A stretch of DNA of 64,000 bases from Acidovorax carolinensis (GCF_002157145.1 NZ_CP021361.1:2287001-2351000); one strand, 5' to 3'. Counted from the first letter of the stretch, positions 10,182-19,649 are shown. The notes: generated by a model not told the origin, from the letters alone. Translations and numbers: made by a program.

Positions 10182-11180
10182 TTATTTGGCGCTGTACAGC
10201 TTGTCGAACTGGCCGCCGTCGTTGAAGTGCACCTTCTGCGCTTCGGTCAGCGAGCCGAAATACTTGGCCACCGTGAACTGCTTGAGCGGCTTGAAGGTGT
10301 TGGCGTACTTCTTGAGCACGGTTTCGGAACGGGGGCGTATCGCATGCTTGGCGGCGATCTCCTGGGCTTCTTCGGAATACAGATAGTCCAAGTAGGCCTT
10401 GGCCAGCTGGGCCGTGCCCTTCTTGGCCACGGTGCGTTCCACAACCGCCACAGGATTCTCGGCCACCACGCTCACCGAGGGGTAGATTGCATCGACCTTG
10501 CCTGCGCCGAACTCGCGGTCGATGGAGACCACTTCGGATTCGAAGGTGATCAGTACGTCGCCCTGGTTGCGCTGCAGGAAGGTGGCCGTGGCATCACGCC
10601 CGCCCTTGGCCAGAATGGGCACGTTCTTGTAGAGCTTGCCCACGAACTCGGCCGCCTGCGCCTCGGTGCCGCCCTTTTCGCGCACGGCGCCCCAGGCTGC
10701 CAGATAGGCATAACGGCCATTGCCGCCGGTCTTGGGGTTGACCACGATCACCTGCACGCCGGGCTTGATGAGGTCGTCCCAGTCCTTGATGCCCTTGGGG
10801 TTGCCATTGCGCACCAGGAACAGCATGGTTGAGGTGGTGGGCGATGCGTCGTGCGGGAACTTCTTGGCCCAGTCCTTGGCAACCACACCGTTGTCGGCCA
10901 GAAACTGTACGTCGGTGGTGGTGTTCATGGTGACCACGTCAGCGGCCAAGCCGTCGTTCACGGCACGCGCCTGGGCGCTGGAGCCCGCGTGCGACTGGTC
11001 GATCTTCACATCCTGGCCGGTGGTCTTCTTGTAATGGGCGACAAAGGCGGCGTTGTAGTCCTTGTAGAACTCGCGGGCCACATCGTACGAAACGTTCAGC
11101 AGGGTCTGTTGCGCGATGGAAGCGCCGCTGGCTGCCAGGGCCAGAGTGGCCAGAAGGGTCTTGAGTTTCAATGAAGTCAT
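10182..11180 (-). CDS. sbp: sulfate-binding periplasmic protein
   Basis: 332 aa from MTSLKLKT; the upstream frame Met at 11216 would spoil the signal peptide. A Sec signal peptide ends at about SIA/QQT. The mature protein carries family landmarks DQSHAGSSAQARAV (sulfate loop), GNGRYAYLAAWG and TFESEV. It captures sulfate or thiosulfate for CysTWA and is the first gene of the operon. An element at 11230-11269 is shared with the promoters of the peroxiredoxin gene and metQ. Confidence 0.95.
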   Translation of the reverse strand: MTSLKLKTLLATLALAASGASIAQQTLLNVSYDVAREFYKDYNAAFVAHYKKTTGQDVKIDQSHAGSSAQARAVNDGLAADVVTMNTTTDVQFLADNGVVAKDWAKKFPHDASPTTSTMLFLVRNGNPKGIKDWDDLIKPGVQVIVVNPKTGGNGRYAYLAAWGAVREKGGTEAQAAEFVGKLYKNVPILAKGGRDATATFLQRNQGDVLITFESEVVSIDREFGAGKVDAIYPSVSVVAENPVAVVERTVAKKGTAQLAKAYLDYLYSEEAQEIAAKHAIRPRSETVLKKYANTFKPLKQFTVAKYFGSLTEAQKVHFNDGGQFDKLYSAK

Positions 11181-11229
11181 GGTGATGTCGCCCAAAAGAT
11201 GCTGGAGATACCCCATTGTGCGGAGGCAT

Positions 11230-11269
11230 CTTTAAAACTCAAAAGAATATATTCTTGTTAATTAATCGC
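11230..11269 (-). promoter_or_regulatory. shared sulfur-gene promoter element, sbp copy
   Basis: A 40-bp block with CTTTAAAACTCAAA at one end and ATTCTTGTTAATTAATCGC at the other, 50 bp before the sbp start. About 33 of 40 positions, with no gaps, match the block at 12738-12777 ahead of the peroxiredoxin gene. CTTTAAAAC on the + strand is a candidate -10 on the - strand. The inner AAGAATATATTCTT is self-complementary. Confidence 0.6.
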
Positions 11270-11361
11270 ATATTGGAATATAGATTTTTCATCGACCATC
11301 ACGGGGCGATTGCAGGCCTGCTTTGACGATTGCCCAGCACGGGGAACTCAAGAAAGAAAGG

Positions 11362-11411
11362 CCGCTAGCGCTTGCTGATCAAGCGCCAATAGCTATCAAA
11401 ATTGTAGCAAT
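11362..11411. repeat. dispersed AGCTATT/GGCGCTT hairpin repeat
   Basis: GCGCTTG-CTGAT-CAAGCGC stem followed by AATAGCTATCAAAATTGTAGCA. Member of the repeat family also seen at 16548, 17281, 27186, 30509 and 57912. Confidence 0.7.
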
Positions 11412-12019
11412 CAAGCCACTGCGGACGTTGCGTGTGGTGGGGCTGTGGCCGCTTGTGGCACGATAGCATGGTCGCCTTCCAGCGATTGCAGCAACGCCCA
11501 GCCCAGCGGCCATTCGCCATGGCCCGAGTCGATGTTGATGTGCCCGGCGTTCTGCATGCGCACAAACTCGCTGCCCCAGGCCCGCGCATAGGCGCCCGCA
11601 AGGCGGATGGGACAATAGGGGTCGTTGCTGCTGGCCACCACGATGCTGCGGTATGGCAGCGGCGCATAGGGCACGGGCGCAAAGTCGTTCAATATGGCGC
11701 GCCGCTCGGGGTCCGCCGGGGCCACCAGCAGCGCGCCGCACACGCGGGCGGCGGCTTGCGGGCCCAGGTGGGTGGTGGCAATGCAGCCCAGGCTGTGCGC
11801 CACGATGACCACGGGGTTCGGCGCGGCCAGAACAGTCTTTTCAAGTTGACCCACCCAGGCCAGCCGCGTGGGCGTGATCCAGTCGTCCTGCACCACGCGG
11901 CGGGCGTGCGGCAGACGCTCGGCCCACAGGCTTTGCCAGTGGCCGGGGCCGGAATCGCGCCAGCCCGGAACGATGATGATGGAAGTGGTGGTCACAGGAC
12001 GGGTCGGTCGCGCCGGCAT
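11411..12019 (-). CDS. RBBP9/YdeN-type serine hydrolase
   Basis: 202 aa small alpha/beta hydrolase. The oxyanion-side motif IIIVPGWRDSGPGHWQ near residue 15 and the nucleophile elbow AHSLGC (Ser in the middle) are those of the RBBP9/YdeN family. The acid is probably the Asp in SSNDPYCP and the base the His in NAGHINIDSGHG. Substrate unknown. It is transcribed away from sbp with about 230 bp between them, and it follows the peroxiredoxin gene in the same direction. Confidence 0.88.
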   Translation of the reverse strand: MPARPTRPVTTTSIIIVPGWRDSGPGHWQSLWAERLPHARRVVQDDWITPTRLAWVGQLEKTVLAAPNPVVIVAHSLGCIATTHLGPQAAARVCGALLVAPADPERRAILNDFAPVPYAPLPYRSIVVASSNDPYCPIRLAGAYARAWGSEFVRMQNAGHINIDSGHGEWPLGWALLQSLEGDHAIVPQAATAPPHATSAVA

Positions 12020-12050
12020 TGCTGCATGTAGGCGGAGATAGTGGGCGGAT

Positions 12051-12692
12051 TTACTTGTTGGGCTGCGGGGTGATGCGCAGATAGGGGCGCACCGCCTTGT
12101 AGCCCTTGGGGAATCGCTGGGCGATCTCGGCCGGGTCCTGCAGGCTCGGGACGATGATCACGTCGTCGCCATCCTTCCAGTTGGCGGGCGTGGCCACCTT
12201 GTGGGCGTCGGTAAGCTGCAGCGAGTCGATGACACGCAAAATCTCGTCGAAGTTGCGCCCCGTGCTGGCCGGGTACGTGAAGGTGGTGCGGATGACCTTC
12301 CTGGGATCGATGATGAACACGCTGCGCACCGTGGCCGTGGCCGATGCGTTGGGGTGGATCATGTCGTACAGGTTGGCCACCTTCTTGTCCGCGTCGGCCA
12401 GGATGGGAAAGTTGACGGTGGTGTTCTGCGTGTCGTTGATGTCACCCACCCAGCGGTTGTGCGAATCGAGCGGGTCCACGCTCACGGCGATGGCCTTGAC
12501 GTTGCGTTTGGCGAACTCGGAGGCCAAGGCCGCCGTCTTGCCGAGCTCGGTGGTGCACACCGGCGTGAAGTCCGCGGGGTGCGAGAAAAGCACCACCCAC
12601 GAATCGCCGGCCCACTCATGAAAGTGGACGGCGCCTGCCGTGGATTCCTGGGTGAAGTCGGGGGCGGTATCGCCGAGGCGCAGGGTGGTCAT
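12051..12692 (-). CDS. lsfA: 1-Cys peroxiredoxin (LsfA/Prx6 type)
   Basis: 213 aa. Reduces hydrogen peroxide and organic hydroperoxides; the peroxidatic Cys46 sits in the PVCTTE motif after FSHPADFT. No resolving Cys is seen, and the long C-terminal domain (VATPANWKDGDDVIIVP) is that of the Prx6 group. Pseudomonas LsfA, of this group, was first recognised as a sulfate-starvation protein. Here the promoter region shares a 40-bp element with the sulfate-binding-protein gene, which fits that role. The symbol is given by similarity of type, not by alignment. Confidence 0.9.
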   Translation of the reverse strand: MTTLRLGDTAPDFTQESTAGAVHFHEWAGDSWVVLFSHPADFTPVCTTELGKTAALASEFAKRNVKAIAVSVDPLDSHNRWVGDINDTQNTTVNFPILADADKKVANLYDMIHPNASATATVRSVFIIDPRKVIRTTFTYPASTGRNFDEILRVIDSLQLTDAHKVATPANWKDGDDVIIVPSLQDPAEIAQRFPKGYKAVRPYLRITPQPNK

Positions 12693-12737
12693 GCAAAAGA
12701 CTCCTTGAATGTGCTGAAGCGCATTCTGCGACCCGCT

Positions 12738-12777
12738 CTTTAAAACCCAAACTACTTAATTCTTGTTATTTAATCGC
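12738..12777 (-). promoter_or_regulatory. shared sulfur-gene promoter element, peroxiredoxin copy
   Basis: CTTTAAAACCCAAA at one end and ATTCTTGTTATTTAATCGC at the other, 46 bp before the peroxiredoxin start, with the same internal spacing as the copy ahead of sbp. Confidence 0.6.
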
Positions 12778-12983
12778 CAAATCATCTAATAAAAGCAACC
12801 TTAGACACGCCCGCGACACGAAACAACTATCGAGTAGATAGTTTGCTGCAATCAGTTTTATTGTGACTCATGAGTACAATAGTAACCAAATGCAAACAAA
12901 CCAGCTGCTGGCGCGGTCGCTTGAAGAGCCGGTGGTTGTGTTGGCATCTCCCATCCAAAACATCTCACAAGGCAAATTTCACA

Positions 12984-14651
12984 ATGCACACATGGAAAAT
13001 CAGCCACCGCCTGATGGCAGGCTTCGGCCTGGTCATCGTGGCTTTACTGGGAATGTCGATCTACAGCATGTTGATTGCGCGGGGGATCGACAGCGCATTG
13101 ACGGCCAATGCCACGCAAAACGCAGCCATCCAGCGCGCGGCCATCAACTTCCGGGGCTCGGCGCATGACCGCTCCATCGCGGTGCGCGACGTGGTGCTGG
13201 CGCCCAACGAAGACGCGCGCAAGAAGGAAGTTGAATCCATCACGCGGCTGGCAGATTTTTATGCGCAGTCCGCCACGCAACTCGAAACCGTGCTGAAAAC
13301 CGCCAAGGAGGTGCCGCCCGAAGTGGGCCCCATGGTGCAGGCGCTCAAGGACATAGAGGCGCGCACGGTGGCCACCAGCAATAAGGTGGTGGCACTGATG
13401 CAGTCTGGTGACCGCTCTGCCGCAGAAGCTCTGCTCTGGGCCGAAGCCAAACCGCAGTATGAGCAATGGCTGGCCGCTGCCAACAAGCTCATCGACTACG
13501 AAGAAGCCCGCATCATCAAGAACAGCGAAACGGCCAACCAGGACGCCAGCCAGTTCACGGGCGTGATGCTCGCCATCACCTTGCTGGCTGTGCTGATCAG
13601 CGTGACGGTAACGGTACTGGTGTCGCGCAGCATTGGCCGCGAGCTGGGCGCCGAGCCCAGCGAGGTGCGCGCGGTGGTGCAAGCCATGCAACAGGGCGAC
13701 CTCACAGCCCATGTGCAGATCAAGTCGGGCGACACCGGCAGCGTGATGGTGGCGGTGCGCGATATGCAGCAGCGTTTTCATGAACTGGTGTCCGCCGTGC
13801 GCGACAACATTGCGCAACTGCGCACCACCAGCGACGACATCAGCAGCGGCAACCAGAACCTGGGCCACCGCACCGAGCAGACCGCCAGCAGCCTGGAGCA
13901 AACCGCCGCCAGCATGGAAGAGTTGACCGCCACCGTGCGCCAAAGCGCCGACTCGGCCCGCCAGGCCAACGCGCTGGCCACCACGGCGGCCAGCACTGCC
14001 ACCAAGGGCGGCGAAGTCATGCAGCAGGTGGTGAGCACCATGCAGGACATTCACCACAGCAGCCAGAAGATTGCCGACATCATCGGCGTGATTGACGGCA
14101 TCGCCTTCCAGACCAACATCCTGGCGCTCAATGCTGCCGTGGAAGCCGCCCGCGCGGGCGAGCAAGGGCGGGGCTTTGCGGTAGTGGCCACCGAGGTGCG
14201 CAACCTTGCCCAGCGCAGCGCCGAGGCCGCGAAAGAGATCAAGTCATTGATCCAGTCGAGCGTGGAAAAGGTGGACTCGGGCACCCAACTGGTGGCCAAT
14301 GCCGGGGTGACGATGAATGAGATCGTTCAGGGCGTTCAAAGGGTAAACGGCATCATTGGCGAAATCAGCACCGCCGCCTCCGAACAAAGCGACGGTATCT
14401 CGCAGGTCAACGTGGCCGTGACGCAGCTTGACCAGATGACTCAGCAAAACGGTGCGCTGGTGGGTGAAAGCGCCACGTCTGCCGAGAACCTGCGTGAACA
14501 GGCCCAGCGCCTGGCTGCGCTGGTAGCGGTGTTTCATGTCAGCGGCGGCGCACGCATGGCCAGCACAATCCCCCGCACCACACCCCGCACCGCACCAGGC
14601 AACCGATTCACCACCCTGCCCCAACCCAGCGTGCGCCACCTCACCCATTGA
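12984..14651 (+). CDS. methyl-accepting chemotaxis protein
   Basis: 555 aa from [10 protein letters not shown]; a longer open frame from 12870 adds 38 residues of non-membrane sequence and is not preferred. Order of parts: TM1 (residues about 10-30), a helical periplasmic 4HB-type sensor with [22 protein letters not shown]2 (about 190-212), a HAMP region, then the long coiled-coil signalling domain with the hairpin tip [20 protein letters not shown]. The final 35 residues are Pro/Thr-rich and lack an obvious CheR/CheB pentapeptide. It signals to CheA/CheW. Ligand unknown. Monocistronic; 291 bp separate it from the divergent peroxiredoxin gene. Confidence 0.93.
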   Translation: MHTWKISHRLMAGFGLVIVALLGMSIYSMLIARGIDSALTANATQNAAIQRAAINFRGSAHDRSIAVRDVVLAPNEDARKKEVESITRLADFYAQSATQLETVLKTAKEVPPEVGPMVQALKDIEARTVATSNKVVALMQSGDRSAAEALLWAEAKPQYEQWLAAANKLIDYEEARIIKNSETANQDASQFTGVMLAITLLAVLISVTVTVLVSRSIGRELGAEPSEVRAVVQAMQQGDLTAHVQIKSGDTGSVMVAVRDMQQRFHELVSAVRDNIAQLRTTSDDISSGNQNLGHRTEQTASSLEQTAASMEELTATVRQSADSARQANALATTAASTATKGGEVMQQVVSTMQDIHHSSQKIADIIGVIDGIAFQTNILALNAAVEAARAGEQGRGFAVVATEVRNLAQRSAEAAKEIKSLIQSSVEKVDSGTQLVANAGVTMNEIVQGVQRVNGIIGEISTAASEQSDGISQVNVAVTQLDQMTQQNGALVGESATSAENLREQAQRLAALVAVFHVSGGARMASTIPRTTPRTAPGNRFTTLPQPSVRHLTH

Positions 14652-14744
14652 GGAGTCTGCGAGCCAGGCGCCCGCCACTGCGCAAATCCCGACGCCTGCA
14701 GCGACATCGGGACGGGGCGGCACACAGTGCTGCCCCACCCACGT

Positions 14745-15690
14745 TCAGATATCCGCGCCGTCCAGCCCCTGCAATGCCTGCCGCGCATTCACGCTGCTGC
14801 GGCCGGGCATGGCTTCGCCCAGGTAGTCCAGAAAACTCCGCACGGCGGGCGACAACCCTCGGCGCGACGGAAACACCGCATGCACGATGGCCGGCGCAGG
14901 TGCCCAGTCGGGCAACACGCGCACCAGCTTGCCCTCGCGCATTTCGTCCTGGCACATGTAGTCGGGCATCCAGCACACGCCGGTGCCGGCCACTGCCGCA
15001 TATTTGAGGGTGAGCAGGTCATCGGCCACATAGCGCGGCTGGTGCTGCACCGTCTGGTGGGCACCGCCGGGGCCAATCAGGTTCCAGGTGGAACGCCCAT
15101 CGGGCGCCGACATGGCAATGCTGTCCATGCGGCCCAGGTCTTCCAGCGTGCGGGGGCGCCCTGGCGCGCCAGCAGCCCGGGCTGGCGACCAGGATCTGCG
15201 TGGTGTGATCGAGGCGCTTGACCACCATGCTGCCGCTGTCATCGAGTGTGGAGCGCACACGCAGCGCCACGTCAATGCCCTCCTCCACCAGATTCACCGC
15301 GCGGTTGCTCACCAGCATCTCGATGCGCACCTGGGGGTGGCCGGCCAGAAAAAGCGGCATGATCTCGGCCACCACCGTCTGGGCCAGGGTGACGGGGCAA
15401 CTCACGCGGATGGTGCCGCGTGGCTCGGTCTGCACCTGGGCCACCGTGTCGGCGGCGGCCTGGGCCGATTCGCGCATGGCCTGGCAATGGCGCAGATAGG
15501 CTTCACCCACTTCGGTCAGCGAGAGCTTGCGCGTGGTGCGCTGCAGCAAACGCACGCCCAGCTGGGCCTCCAGCTCGGAAACGCGCCGTGACAGGCGGGA
15601 TTTGGGAATGCCCAAGGCGCGCCCCGCAGCGGCAAAGCCGCCGCGCTCCACCACCTCGGCAAAGTACAGCATGTCGTTCAGGTCTTGCAT
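14745..15690 (-). pseudogene. LysR-family regulator, interrupted by frameshift
   Basis: The N-terminal two thirds (HTH with GRALGIPKSRLSRRVSELE, effector domain to LVASPG) lie in one frame and the last third (RPRTLEDLGRMD to the C-terminus) in another. The switch falls between about 15150 and 15182. Adding one base to each of two GGG runs there (coding strand) restores SPGLLARQGRPRTLEDL, the usual family sequence, so two missing bases are likely. It is divergent from azoR, with a perfect dyad between them, and is probably a regulator of azoR if intact. Confidence 0.85.
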
Positions 15691-15701
15691 GGCGACGCAT
15701 C

Positions 15702-15717
15702 GTTCTATGAATAGAAC
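15702..15717. promoter_or_regulatory. LysR-type operator dyad between LysR gene and azoR
   Basis: Perfect palindrome GTTCTAT-GA-ATAGAAC immediately upstream of the LysR start. It includes a T-N11-A core. Confidence 0.6.
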
Positions 15718-15813
15718 AATCTATCGCAAATTCACCAACTTATCAATCCAGCGCAACAGTTGCACAATCTCTCCATGGCCACACACCGTGACCGCCCATA
15801 CAAGGAGAACCTC

Positions 15814-16453
15814 ATGCAACTGCTTCACATTGATTCCGCCATCACCGGTGCCAATTCCGTTTCGCGTCAGCTGACCGCACAGATCGTGGCCGCCTACCAA
15901 GCCAACCATCCCGGCACCCAGGTGAGCTACCTCGACCTGGTGGCCGATGCCCTACCCACTTCACCATGGACGCCATGGCACCCGCACCGGCCAGACCGAT
16001 GGCCTGAGCGAAGTGCAAAAGCGCGAAAACGCCGTGTCCGAGCGACTGGTCAGCCAATTCCTGGCGGCCGACGTGGTGGTGATTGGCGCCCCGTTCTACA
16101 ACTTCAGCATTCCCACCCAGCTGAAGGCCTGGATTGACCGCATCGCCCAGCCCGGCCGCACGTTCCAGTACACCGCCAACGGCCCAGAAGGCCTGGCCAA
16201 GGGCAAGACCGTGATCATTGCCTCCACCCGTGGCGGCGTGTATTCGACCAGCGAAGGCGGCCGCGCCATGGAACACCAGGAGAGCTACCTGCAGACCGTG
16301 CTGGGCTTCTTCGGCGTGACCGATGTGCGCTTTGTGCGCGCTGAAGGCGTGGCCATGGGCGACGCCGCCAAGGCCGCCGCAATGGAGAGCGCCACCCAGG
16401 CCATCCGCAGCCAGGCCGCCGCCAACCAGGCCCAGGCAACGCAGGCTGCCTGA
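15814..16453 (+). pseudogene. azoR: FMN-dependent NADH-azoreductase, interrupted by frameshift
   Basis: AzoR (AcpD) reduces azo compounds and quinones with NADH. The start [12 protein letters not shown] (15814) sits behind AAGGAG. The first 50 or so residues, to LVADALP, lie in one frame; from [14 protein letters not shown] onward they lie in another, carrying the FMN loop [19 protein letters not shown] and the STRGGVY segment. Two single missing bases within 15951-15990 would rejoin the frames. The rest is complete (about 205 aa when repaired), so a sequencing error is as likely as real decay. Divergent from a LysR gene that is broken in the same way. Confidence 0.85.
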
Positions 16454-16503
16454 TTGAGGCACAGGGCGCCCGCAGGCGCCTGAGCGTTTTCTCGCCCTTC
16501 ATG

Positions 16504-16529
16504 AAGCCCGGCCTTGCGCCGGGCTTTTT
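16504..16529 (+). terminator. intrinsic terminator after azoR
   Basis: AGCCCGGC-CTTGC-GCCGGGCT hairpin followed by TTTTT (16505-16529). Confidence 0.85.
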
Positions 16530-16547
16530 GCATTCTTTAACCAAATG

Positions 16548-16601
16548 CCGCTGTAGCGCCCGATGGACAAACGCCAGTAGCTATTTATTCAGTAGCAAAT
16601 C
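16548..16601. repeat. dispersed AGCTATT/GGCGCTT hairpin repeat
   Basis: CCGCTGTAGCGCC...ACGCCAGTAGCTATTTATTC, degenerate member of the family, between azoR and the convergent FMN reductase gene. Confidence 0.6.
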
Positions 16602-17151
16602 ATGTGTTGTGCTTCTTGACCCAGGCAACGTACTGGTTCACCCAGCCTTGCAGGAATTCGCGGCTGCCCGCACCAATGCCACCGTCGGCATCAAACAGGC
16701 CGTCCTTGGCGTGGATGAAGGCCTCGGGCTGGCCCAGCGTGGGCACATCCAGATAGGCCAGCACGTTGCGCAGGTGCTGCTGGGCCATGGCCGTGCCGAT
16801 GGCGCCCACCGACGCGCCAATCACGCCGGCAGGCTTGCCCGCCCACGCGCTCTGGCCATAGGGGCGCGAGGCATGGTCGATGGCGTTCTTGAGCACACCC
16901 GGCATCGAACGGTTGTATTCAGGCGTGACAAACAGCAGACCCTGCGCCGCCTTGATTTCCCCCTTGAGCCGCAGCACCGAGGCGGCCTGCTGACCATCGT
17001 CGTCCTGGTTGTAGAGCGGCAGGTCATCCAGGCGCACTTGCGTGAAGCTAAAGTCTGCCGGCGCCAGCCGGGCCAGCGCCGTGGCCAGCTTGCGATTGAA
17101 TGAATCCTTGCGAAGACTGCCGACGATGACGGCAATGTTGTACTGGCTCAT
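16600..17151 (-). CDS. NADPH-dependent FMN reductase family protein
   Basis: 183 aa from MSQYNIAVI, with a strong AGGAGG 5-10 bp upstream. Flavodoxin-like fold: VGSLRKDSFNRKLA is the phosphate-binding loop for FMN, TPEYNRSMPGVLKNAID is the family signature, and GAIGTAMAQQHLR follows. Members (ChrR/YieF, SsuE-like) reduce quinones, chromate or free flavin. It sits between azoR and metQ; a link to sulfur metabolism (flavin supply to monooxygenases) is possible but not shown. Confidence 0.9.
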   Translation of the reverse strand: MSQYNIAVIVGSLRKDSFNRKLATALARLAPADFSFTQVRLDDLPLYNQDDDGQQAASVLRLKGEIKAAQGLLFVTPEYNRSMPGVLKNAIDHASRPYGQSAWAGKPAGVIGASVGAIGTAMAQQHLRNVLAYLDVPTLGQPEAFIHAKDGLFDADGGIGAGSREFLQGWVNQYVAWVKKHNT

Positions 17152-17280
17152 GAAAACCTCCTGAAGGAGAAAGACCACCGGCAAAGCGCCGGAGCGCCAT
17201 GGTAGCGCTGCCAGGTAACGCGCGCCAGCGGCGGCCAAAGCCTTGCACGAGGCCTGCAAACATCACCGGATTGAATATAA

Positions 17281-17335
17281 AAAAGCTGCTGGCGCTTATG
17301 GATAAAGCGCCAGCAGCTATTTTTCAAGTAGCAAA
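17281..17335 (-). repeat. dispersed AGCTATT/GGCGCTT hairpin repeat, best-preserved copy
   Basis: 14-bp perfect stem AGCTGCTGGCGCTT (17284-17297) / AAGCGCCAGCAGCT (17305-17318) with a 7-base loop, then ATTTTTCAAGTAGCA. It abuts the metQ stop and probably acts as its terminator. Confidence 0.75.
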
Positions 17336-17338
17336 CAA

Positions 17339-18136
17339 TCAGAAACCCGGCAGCACCGAACCCTTGAACTCCACTTCGATGAATTTGCGGATTTCTTCCG
17401 ACTGGTAGGCCTTCAGCAGCTTGGCCACCCAGGGCTTGCTCTTGTCGGCTTCGCGCACGGCGATCAGGTTGACGTAGGGGCTCTTGGCGCTTTCCAGGGC
17501 GATGGCGTCCTTGACGGGGTTCAGCCCGGCCGAGATGGCGAAATTGGTGTTGACGGCCGATGCATCCAGGTCATCGAGCGAGCGCGGCAGCTGGGCAGCG
17601 TCCAGCTCCACAAACTTCAGCTTCTTGGGGTTGCTCACCACATCGAGCGGCGTGGCCTTGAGGCCCGCGCCCTCCTTGAGCTTGATCAGGCCCTTGTCCT
17701 GCAGCAGCAGCAGCGCACGGCCGCCATTGGTGGGGTCGTTGGGCAGGCCAAAGCGCGCGCCTTCCTTGAGCTCGTTCAGGCCCTTGACCTTCTTGGAATA
17801 CAACCCCATCGGGAAGTTGACGGTGTATCCCACCGACACGATCTTGTAGCCACGGTCCTTCACCTGGGCATCCAGGTACGGCTGGTGCTGGTAGGCATTG
17901 GCATCGAGGTCGCCCGCCGCCAGTGCGGCATTGGGCTGCACGTAGTCGCTGAACTCGATGACCTGGATCTTCAGACCGTCTTTCTCGGCCACTTTTTTGA
18001 CCTGCTCAAAAATCTGGGCGTGCGGGCCAGCCGTCACACCGATCTTGAGCGGCTTATCTTGCGCCAGCGCGCCAGCGGTGAAACCGGCAGCCAGGGCCAG
18101 AGCGAGGGCAGATTGCAGCAGGGAGCGCTTGTTCAC
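17339..18136 (-). CDS. metQ: methionine-binding lipoprotein-type ABC transporter protein
   Basis: 265 aa NlpA-family solute-binding protein for D/L-methionine. The signal peptide ends near ALAQDKP; there is no lipobox Cys, so it appears to be a soluble periplasmic form. Family motifs are IGVTAGPHAQI, VIEFSDYVQPN, DANAYQHQPYLD and GLPNDPTNGGRALLLLQ. Its permease and ATPase (metI, metN) are about 10 kb away, beyond the tartrate cluster. A CTATAAAACGCAAA block 46 bp upstream matches the element ahead of sbp and the peroxiredoxin gene. Confidence 0.93.
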   Translation of the reverse strand: MNKRSLLQSALALALAAGFTAGALAQDKPLKIGVTAGPHAQIFEQVKKVAEKDGLKIQVIEFSDYVQPNAALAAGDLDANAYQHQPYLDAQVKDRGYKIVSVGYTVNFPMGLYSKKVKGLNELKEGARFGLPNDPTNGGRALLLLQDKGLIKLKEGAGLKATPLDVVSNPKKLKFVELDAAQLPRSLDDLDASAVNTNFAISAGLNPVKDAIALESAKSPYVNLIAVREADKSKPWVAKLLKAYQSEEIRKFIEVEFKGSVLPGF

Positions 18137-18181
18137 GGAAACACCTTTCGTTGAGAGATGGTTCGCATCTTAGGGTTCACC

Positions 18182-18221
18182 CTATAAAACGCAAACAACC
18201 GTTTTTTTATTTCATAAGATC
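18182..18221 (-). promoter_or_regulatory. shared sulfur-gene promoter element, metQ copy (weaker)
   Basis: CTATAAAACGCAAA followed by a T-rich stretch, beginning 46 bp before the metQ start, the same distance as in the peroxiredoxin copy. The distal half is less conserved. Confidence 0.45.
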
Positions 18222-18390
18222 AATAAAGAATAATCGAACGCAACGAGCGTAAACATACTTTCGGCCCGAGAAAACCGCGCAAATGCCGTACTCCGGCGGC
18301 CGGCGCCCTTGATCCACCAGAGCGCCGCAGCCCTGGTCTTCTGCGACCAGGAACAGTGGTTGAAAGCTCATCATGAAACTGGCAGTTGCG

Positions 18391-19362
18391 TTACGAGGAT
18401 TGGGCGGAAATAGCCAGCGACGCACCGGTACGCGCTGTTTGGTCGCCGCGCGCGGCCAAGGCCGGCCTGGCGAATTCGGCCGCAAGATAGTCGATCAGCT
18501 CGCGCACCGCCGGCAACAGTCCCCGGCGTGACGGAAACACCGCGTGCACCACGCCGGGCCGCGGCTGCCAATCTGGCAGCAGATCGACCAGCAGGCCCCG
18601 CTCCAGGTACTTGCGCACCATCATGGTCGGCAGTTGCAGCACGCCCACGCCATGCAATGCAGCCATGCGCAGCGCCAGCCTGTCGTCGCTGATCAAACGC
18701 GGATGGTGGCTCACCGTGGCCATCGCGCCGCCAGGACCGCGCAGGCTCCACATGTGTTCGCGGTGGGGCGGACCTTCATCCAAGCTGGGCAGGCTGGAAA
18801 GATCGGCCGGCAGCAGCGGTGCGCTCAAGCCATGGGCCTGGAGCAGATCGGGGCTGGCGACCAGGCACTGCGTGCTTTCGCCCAGAACGCGCATCACCAG
18901 GTCCGTGTCTTCCAGCGGCGGAAAGCGCACGCGTATGGCAATGTCAAATCCCTCGCCAATCACGTCGACACGGCGGTTGGTACTTTCCAGATGCACCTGC
19001 ACCTTGGGGCGCACCACCATGAAACGCGCCAGCAGCTCACCAAGCTGGTAGTCGAGCAACGCAGTGGGACAGGCCAGGCGCACTGTGCCCTGTGGCTCGG
19101 CGCTATGGCGCTCTATCACCTCTTGCGCTGCATTGGCCTCGACCAGCATGGCAACGCAATGGCGGTAATAGTCCTGGCCGATCTCGGTGACGGCAAAGCG
19201 CCGCGTCGACCGCTGGATCAGGCGCACGCCAAGGCGCTCTTCCAGTTGGGCGATGCGCCGGCTAAGGGTGGATTTGGGCATGCCCAGGGCGCGGCCGGCG
19301 GGCGCAAAGCCCTGGTGCTCCACCACCTGCACGAAGAAATACAGATCGTTGAGGTCTTGCAT
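18391..19362 (-). CDS. LysR-family transcriptional regulator
   Basis: 323 aa from MQDLNDLYFF; the open frame extends 69 residues upstream but the HTH begins at this Met. HTH segment GRALGMPKSTLSRRIAQLE, then the usual effector domain with FDIAIRVRFPP. Its C-terminus (PRPGVVHAVFPSRRGLLPAVRELIDYL) is close to that of the broken LysR gene at 14745-15690, so the two are probably paralogues. Divergent from an EamA transporter gene across 287 bp; an imperfect T-N11-A dyad (GTTCC-TTAAAT-GAAAC) at 19372-19387 suggests it regulates that gene. Confidence 0.92.
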   Translation of the reverse strand: MQDLNDLYFFVQVVEHQGFAPAGRALGMPKSTLSRRIAQLEERLGVRLIQRSTRRFAVTEIGQDYYRHCVAMLVEANAAQEVIERHSAEPQGTVRLACPTALLDYQLGELLARFMVVRPKVQVHLESTNRRVDVIGEGFDIAIRVRFPPLEDTDLVMRVLGESTQCLVASPDLLQAHGLSAPLLPADLSSLPSLDEGPPHREHMWSLRGPGGAMATVSHHPRLISDDRLALRMAALHGVGVLQLPTMMVRKYLERGLLVDLLPDWQPRPGVVHAVFPSRRGLLPAVRELIDYLAAEFARPALAARGDQTARTGASLAISAQSS

Positions 19363-19649
19363 GGCCTCATTGTTCCTTAAATGAAACGCTGATGGCAAAT
19401 TTAGAGGACTACCGGCTCGATCGTTCCACATGTAAATTCTGGCCATGGCGAATTTTTCCGATAGCCACTTGGGTGTGGCTAACGCTTGAGGAACGTTCGT
19501 GGAATGACCTGCATTCCGCGGCAGTGCCGGATAGGTCATGGTTTTCCGCAGCGTCGGCTGTTCAGCCATGGCGTACCGGACATGCCGTGGTGCACATCAG
19601 TGCCCCGCCAGCCCGGATTGTCACTTCCCTACTCACCAATGGAATTTTT

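Noticed and set aside
13044..14165. 373-codon open frame on the - strand, His/Gly-rich
   Set aside because: Lies wholly inside the chemoreceptor gene on the opposite strand; a shadow frame.
14745..16453. A genuine patch of gene decay (LysR and azoR both broken)
   Set aside because: Both can be repaired by single-base additions in short runs and are otherwise full length; the same error type hits essential holB.
18137..18390. SAM or other riboswitch upstream of metQ
   Set aside because: The region is AT-rich with no multi-stem conserved fold that I can recognise; the shared promoter element explains it better.
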